From assembly GCA_947561715.1 (NCBI GenBank), contig OX387200.1:6016501-6080500 (forward strand): a stretch of 64,000 nucleotides of DNA, read 5' to 3'. The DNA comes from Ascidia mentula (taxonomy: Eukaryota; Chordata; Ascidiacea; Phlebobranchia; Ascidiidae). A program made the position numbers and the translations under genes. Under the pieces are notes generated by a model. That model did not search any database, had not been told where the DNA came from, and worked only from the letters and a program-made list of their open reading frames with translations. Below are positions 60,917 through 64,000 of this stretch, one piece after another. Positions within the stretch are counted from its first letter, which is position 1; every line of letters starts with the position of its first letter.

Positions 60917-61992
60917 TGCTTGGTGCTCAGTTTAATTGCTACAAATGGTGATCTTGTGGACACAGCCAACTGAGCAAATAAAGAAATCATATTGTGCATC
61001 CATGTGGAACTGTTTACAGTAACAACCATTTCTTGATTATCACTTGCTAAACATGCCTTTCTATTTTAGGTTCAACAATTACTTTCAATGTTTATTAAAA
61101 TATTCTTTTGACTACAATTTCTTCAATATCTTTGACACATTTAATTTATACTTCAAGTTCATTTTTTCAAGTGAAACACACTTCAATTCAATATTGCTTT
61201 TTCTACCAATCGTGCTTAGTATAGGGTGGAACTATTTCTGTGTAACAGAGTAAAATTATAGTCCTCAAATACCAGATGTTTAGGTCCAAAATGTTTTAAA
61301 TTATGCTGTCAAGGGATTCCTTTTCTCAAAGCTTCCCCACTTCAAGTAGCTTCCCAAATATACCGTTTAGTTTCCTGTAAACATCAGTTATATATAAATA
61401 TATAAGTTGAGCGACATTTAATTTGCTAGATCAATAAAAACTGCTCACGGCAATAAAAACATTTTGATTGTTTGTAAATATCACGCTTCACCAGTTCTAC
61501 CCACGTGCTGCGTTGTATTCTCACAACGATGGAGTTTCTTCATGGCCCTGTGCACAAACTTTATTCGAAAGAAAGTGACAGTACTACTCATTTGTTTTTT
61601 ACATTTTTAGTTTTGCTTTTCCTTATTTTCTCAGAATTCTAATTTATTGCCTCATTCTCAACGGCAATTTTGAAGTGTATTTAATTTTTGCGTTTTAGTT
61701 TCTTGCACTACAACCAAATAATTTAATTGCAGCTGCCTTCATCGATGATGTCTTACACCTTTGGTGACTGCGCTTATAAGCCAGGTGTATTTCTAACCCT
61801 TCACAAAAGTTATACAGAAAATCAGAGTGGAACTGCTGACCCTATACTTCCCTTTCAAACTGCATTGACACTATGGATAATTTTGTTTAAAGATAGCTGT
61901 CCGCATAAGTGTATTGAAGCGACAGGGCAATAATAATTAAACACTTGCATAAGAAAACAGATGGCACAGTAAAAATGCAAAACATGTGGGCT
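60917..61992. other. Spacer between the last two paralogues
   Basis: AT-rich. No exon or repeat found beyond simple runs. It should contain the promoter of the gene starting at 60916 and the 3' UTR of the gene ending at 61993. Confidence 0.4.
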
Positions 61993-64000
61993 TTACTTTT
62001 CCATGCAAGCCGGCTTTGGCAACTTGATATTCGCTCTCTTGCTGAGAAATTCAACAATCCATATCTGCAAATTGCCAAACAATGTTATTTACATTTGTAT
62101 GAAGAATAATGGTCTATTATACAATCGTGCGCTGTATTTTCTATATGTTTAATAGTATACACAGAAATACTACGTGGTGTATGCGGAACTATCCACATCC
62201 ACATTAAAACAGCATTCTGAGAACAAAAAGACTGGCCCATACTGTTGTTAACATTGTCATGTTTTTGTTCTCAGAATTATGAGCAAATCCGTTAGTATAG
62301 TGTTCCTAAAAAAGCATTGATTCGACACCAAGAAGCATATTTCTAAATTATAAGGTTCGAACATTTCATTTCAAATATACACACACAATAGTGCACACAC
62401 AAATACACCAAACAAAAAGTACCTAACCGCAGGTTACCTGTAACCAGCATGGAATGAAAGAAAGCGGAATAAAAAATCTCTTGGCTTGATCTCCAATCAC
62501 GTATCGCTCTCTCGGATACCTGGCAGTTAGAGCGTGAACCATCGCATCTACCACCATATCGAGGTCTTCACTGGCTTCATCGATATATCGCATTTGTTGT
62601 TCCAAGCCTGACATTGCAAGATTTATTTCATTGCGTTTGAGGGAAATAGTGGAAATACAACCAAGTGTATGGATTGCGATTGGTTTGCATAAAATTTGAA
62701 ACATTTTTGTACAAATTTTTAAGTCATTGAAAAGTTTGCAGTTTTTTTGATACAAACACCACATTGTAAAAAAAAATTCACCAACTTTGATTCATATATT
62801 CTTCTCCGTAGGCTTCTTTTATGTCCTTTGGTAGCGTTTTCCATCTTTCGCGGTTACTTGCCTCAAAGATATCCGATATGTTGTTGATTTTAAACATGAC
62901 TGGTTCGATCGTGTGTACGGTGATATTAAAAGCACGAGCCTCCTTACTGTTGTGCACAATAGCGTTAACAAGGATCGTTTACCGTTATAAAGTTCATTTG
63001 AGTTAAGAATTTAAAGATAAGGTGTTTTTTAAAACATTTTTGCAAAATTGCGTGATTTCACAAAATTATAGGTCAAGTAGTGAGGTTATCCGGGGTCAAT
63101 GTTTGAATTCAACCATTTTTCGAGAAATTAACAACTCCAGTATTATAATGCAAGGAGCAAATTACACGCTAAAATTAATTTGCATGCTCTTCCAATAAAT
63201 TACCTTAATCCGTCCGAAAAGCCCTCCATGGCGAAATTGGAAACCACGTGTGGCGTTGCATTTGTGGCGAATCGACCAGCGAAACTAGACATATTCACTA
63301 TTCTTCCTGCGAAAAACGCACAAGTTTTCCATCCGGCGACTATAGCATAAGCCGACATGATACATTAACCTTCTCTGCCCTTCCGAATAAACGGGAATAG
63401 ACTCAGCGTGGTGTCAATGGCGCCGAAGATGTTAACGCCGAAGACGCGTTGATAATCTTCACGCGTGTGCCATTCAAACGTTAGAGCAGGGTTTAATATC
63501 GAGGCGTTGTTAACGATTCCCCATAAAGCTGCAAAAAACACGTCTTCTTAAACGTATCAGATGTTAACGACTTTATATTTCAAGCAATTTATGTTCGTCA
63601 AGTGGCAGTTTACGATGTAAAATTTAAAAAAGTGTAAATCGGCTTGAGTGTAATCGAACATTCTGTTTCACGCACGTTTGTCACCCAAGACCTTTTGCAC
63701 TAAACGAGTGGCATGTTTAATGTCGTTGGTTCTGGCGACGTCAACCTTGATAGCCGTGAGTCTGCTGCTGCACTGGTCCCTCAACTCTGCAACTGATGAA
63801 TCTGAAGTACATCCAGCAAATACGTGCAGGCCCTGCAAAGTCATAATCTGCATTTAGTAACTTAAATTGTATTATGGTATCCATAAACATTATAATTGTT
63901 TTTGTGGTAATGCACACAGATACTTTAGGACCTTACTTCTGGAAAACAAGTATATACACTTAAGTTAAACAGGTGTATTTTATATCAAAATTTATAGTAC
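61993..64000 (-). CDS. SDR9C-like protein without catalytic Tyr/Lys, partial (5' end beyond window)
   Basis: Exons 3-8: 63676-63832, 63370-63528, 63204-63306, 62786-62946, 62438-62607, 61993-62064; 822 bp, 273 aa plus stop, in phase. Exons 1 and 2 lie right of the window. Exon 3 reads GLHVFAGCTSDSSVAELRD. Exon 4 has NNAS where the family has NNAG. Exon 5 reads RIVNMSSFAGRF then TPHVVSNFAMEGFSD: aligned with [10 protein letters not shown], the catalytic Tyr is His and the Lys is Asn, while the Ser remains. Exon 6 has HTIEPVMF and exon 8 ends LPKPACMEK. The open frame and clean splice sites argue against simple decay. It may be a catalytically dead paralogue, perhaps a binding or partner protein; that role is inference. 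Confidence 0.85.

Noticed and set aside
61325-61374. Candidate last exon for the rightmost SDR gene
   Set aside because: The splice phase gives a 10-residue end unlike the family. A better exon at 61993-62064 (IWIVEFL ... PACMEK, phase 0, good acceptor) was found.

Overview
The window is animal DNA. Short GT-AG introns (48-600 bp) split every gene into eight exons, the DNA is AT-rich, and there is no operon-like packing or bacterial signal. Compact SDR genes, dense short repeats and large satellite blocks suit a marine invertebrate; a tunicate-like animal is a reasonable guess, but no marker here settles the taxon.

Positions 1-39,000 and the exons further right hold a one-family, one-strand array: membrane-anchored short-chain dehydrogenases/reductases of the retinol dehydrogenase / 17-beta-hydroxysteroid dehydrogenase (SDR9C-like) type, all on the minus strand. 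I rebuilt them exon by exon from splice sites and reading phase. Eight near-identical genes (1170-3527, 5253-7707, 9179-11625, 13102-15540, 18351-20708, 22434-24888, 26359-28807, 30872-33304) each give an unbroken frame of 327 or 328 codons before the stop. The array has two tiers: a gene-plus-spacer unit of about 3.9 kb is repeated, and a block of four genes plus a decayed fifth is repeated again at a spacing of 17,181 bp. The first about 8.8 kb of the two big copies are almost identical, introns and spacers included. A broken copy sits at 16268-17509 and, cut by the window edge, at 1-328.

Three more distant paralogues follow. One at 36099-38587 is intact. One has exons 2-8 at 39561-41055 and its only plausible exon 1 at 60811-60916; it has lost 4 bases in exon 5. 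One at 61993-63832 runs off the right edge; its frame is open but it has lost the catalytic Tyr and Lys.

The about 19.75-kb first intron of the second paralogue is nearly all satellite: a 32-bp minisatellite (about 41.1-44.6 kb), then a 190-bp satellite in two subfamilies (about 44.6-48.3 and 48.3-59.4 kb), with a 165-bp variant homogenised in the middle and a multi-kilobase block repeated inside the array.

Smaller elements include an inverted-repeat insertion seen filled and empty in sister spacers, a Harbinger/Tourist-like MITE in an intron, a 22-bp tandem repeat, and a plus-strand element of one 293-bp monomer ending in a complete type I hammerhead ribozyme (29754-29813), which looks like an animal retrozyme nested in the inverted-repeat insertion. 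The eight close paralogues share a GC-AG first intron. The array probably encodes microsomal NAD(P)-dependent oxidoreductases for retinoid, steroid or other lipophilic alcohols; substrates cannot be read from sequence.
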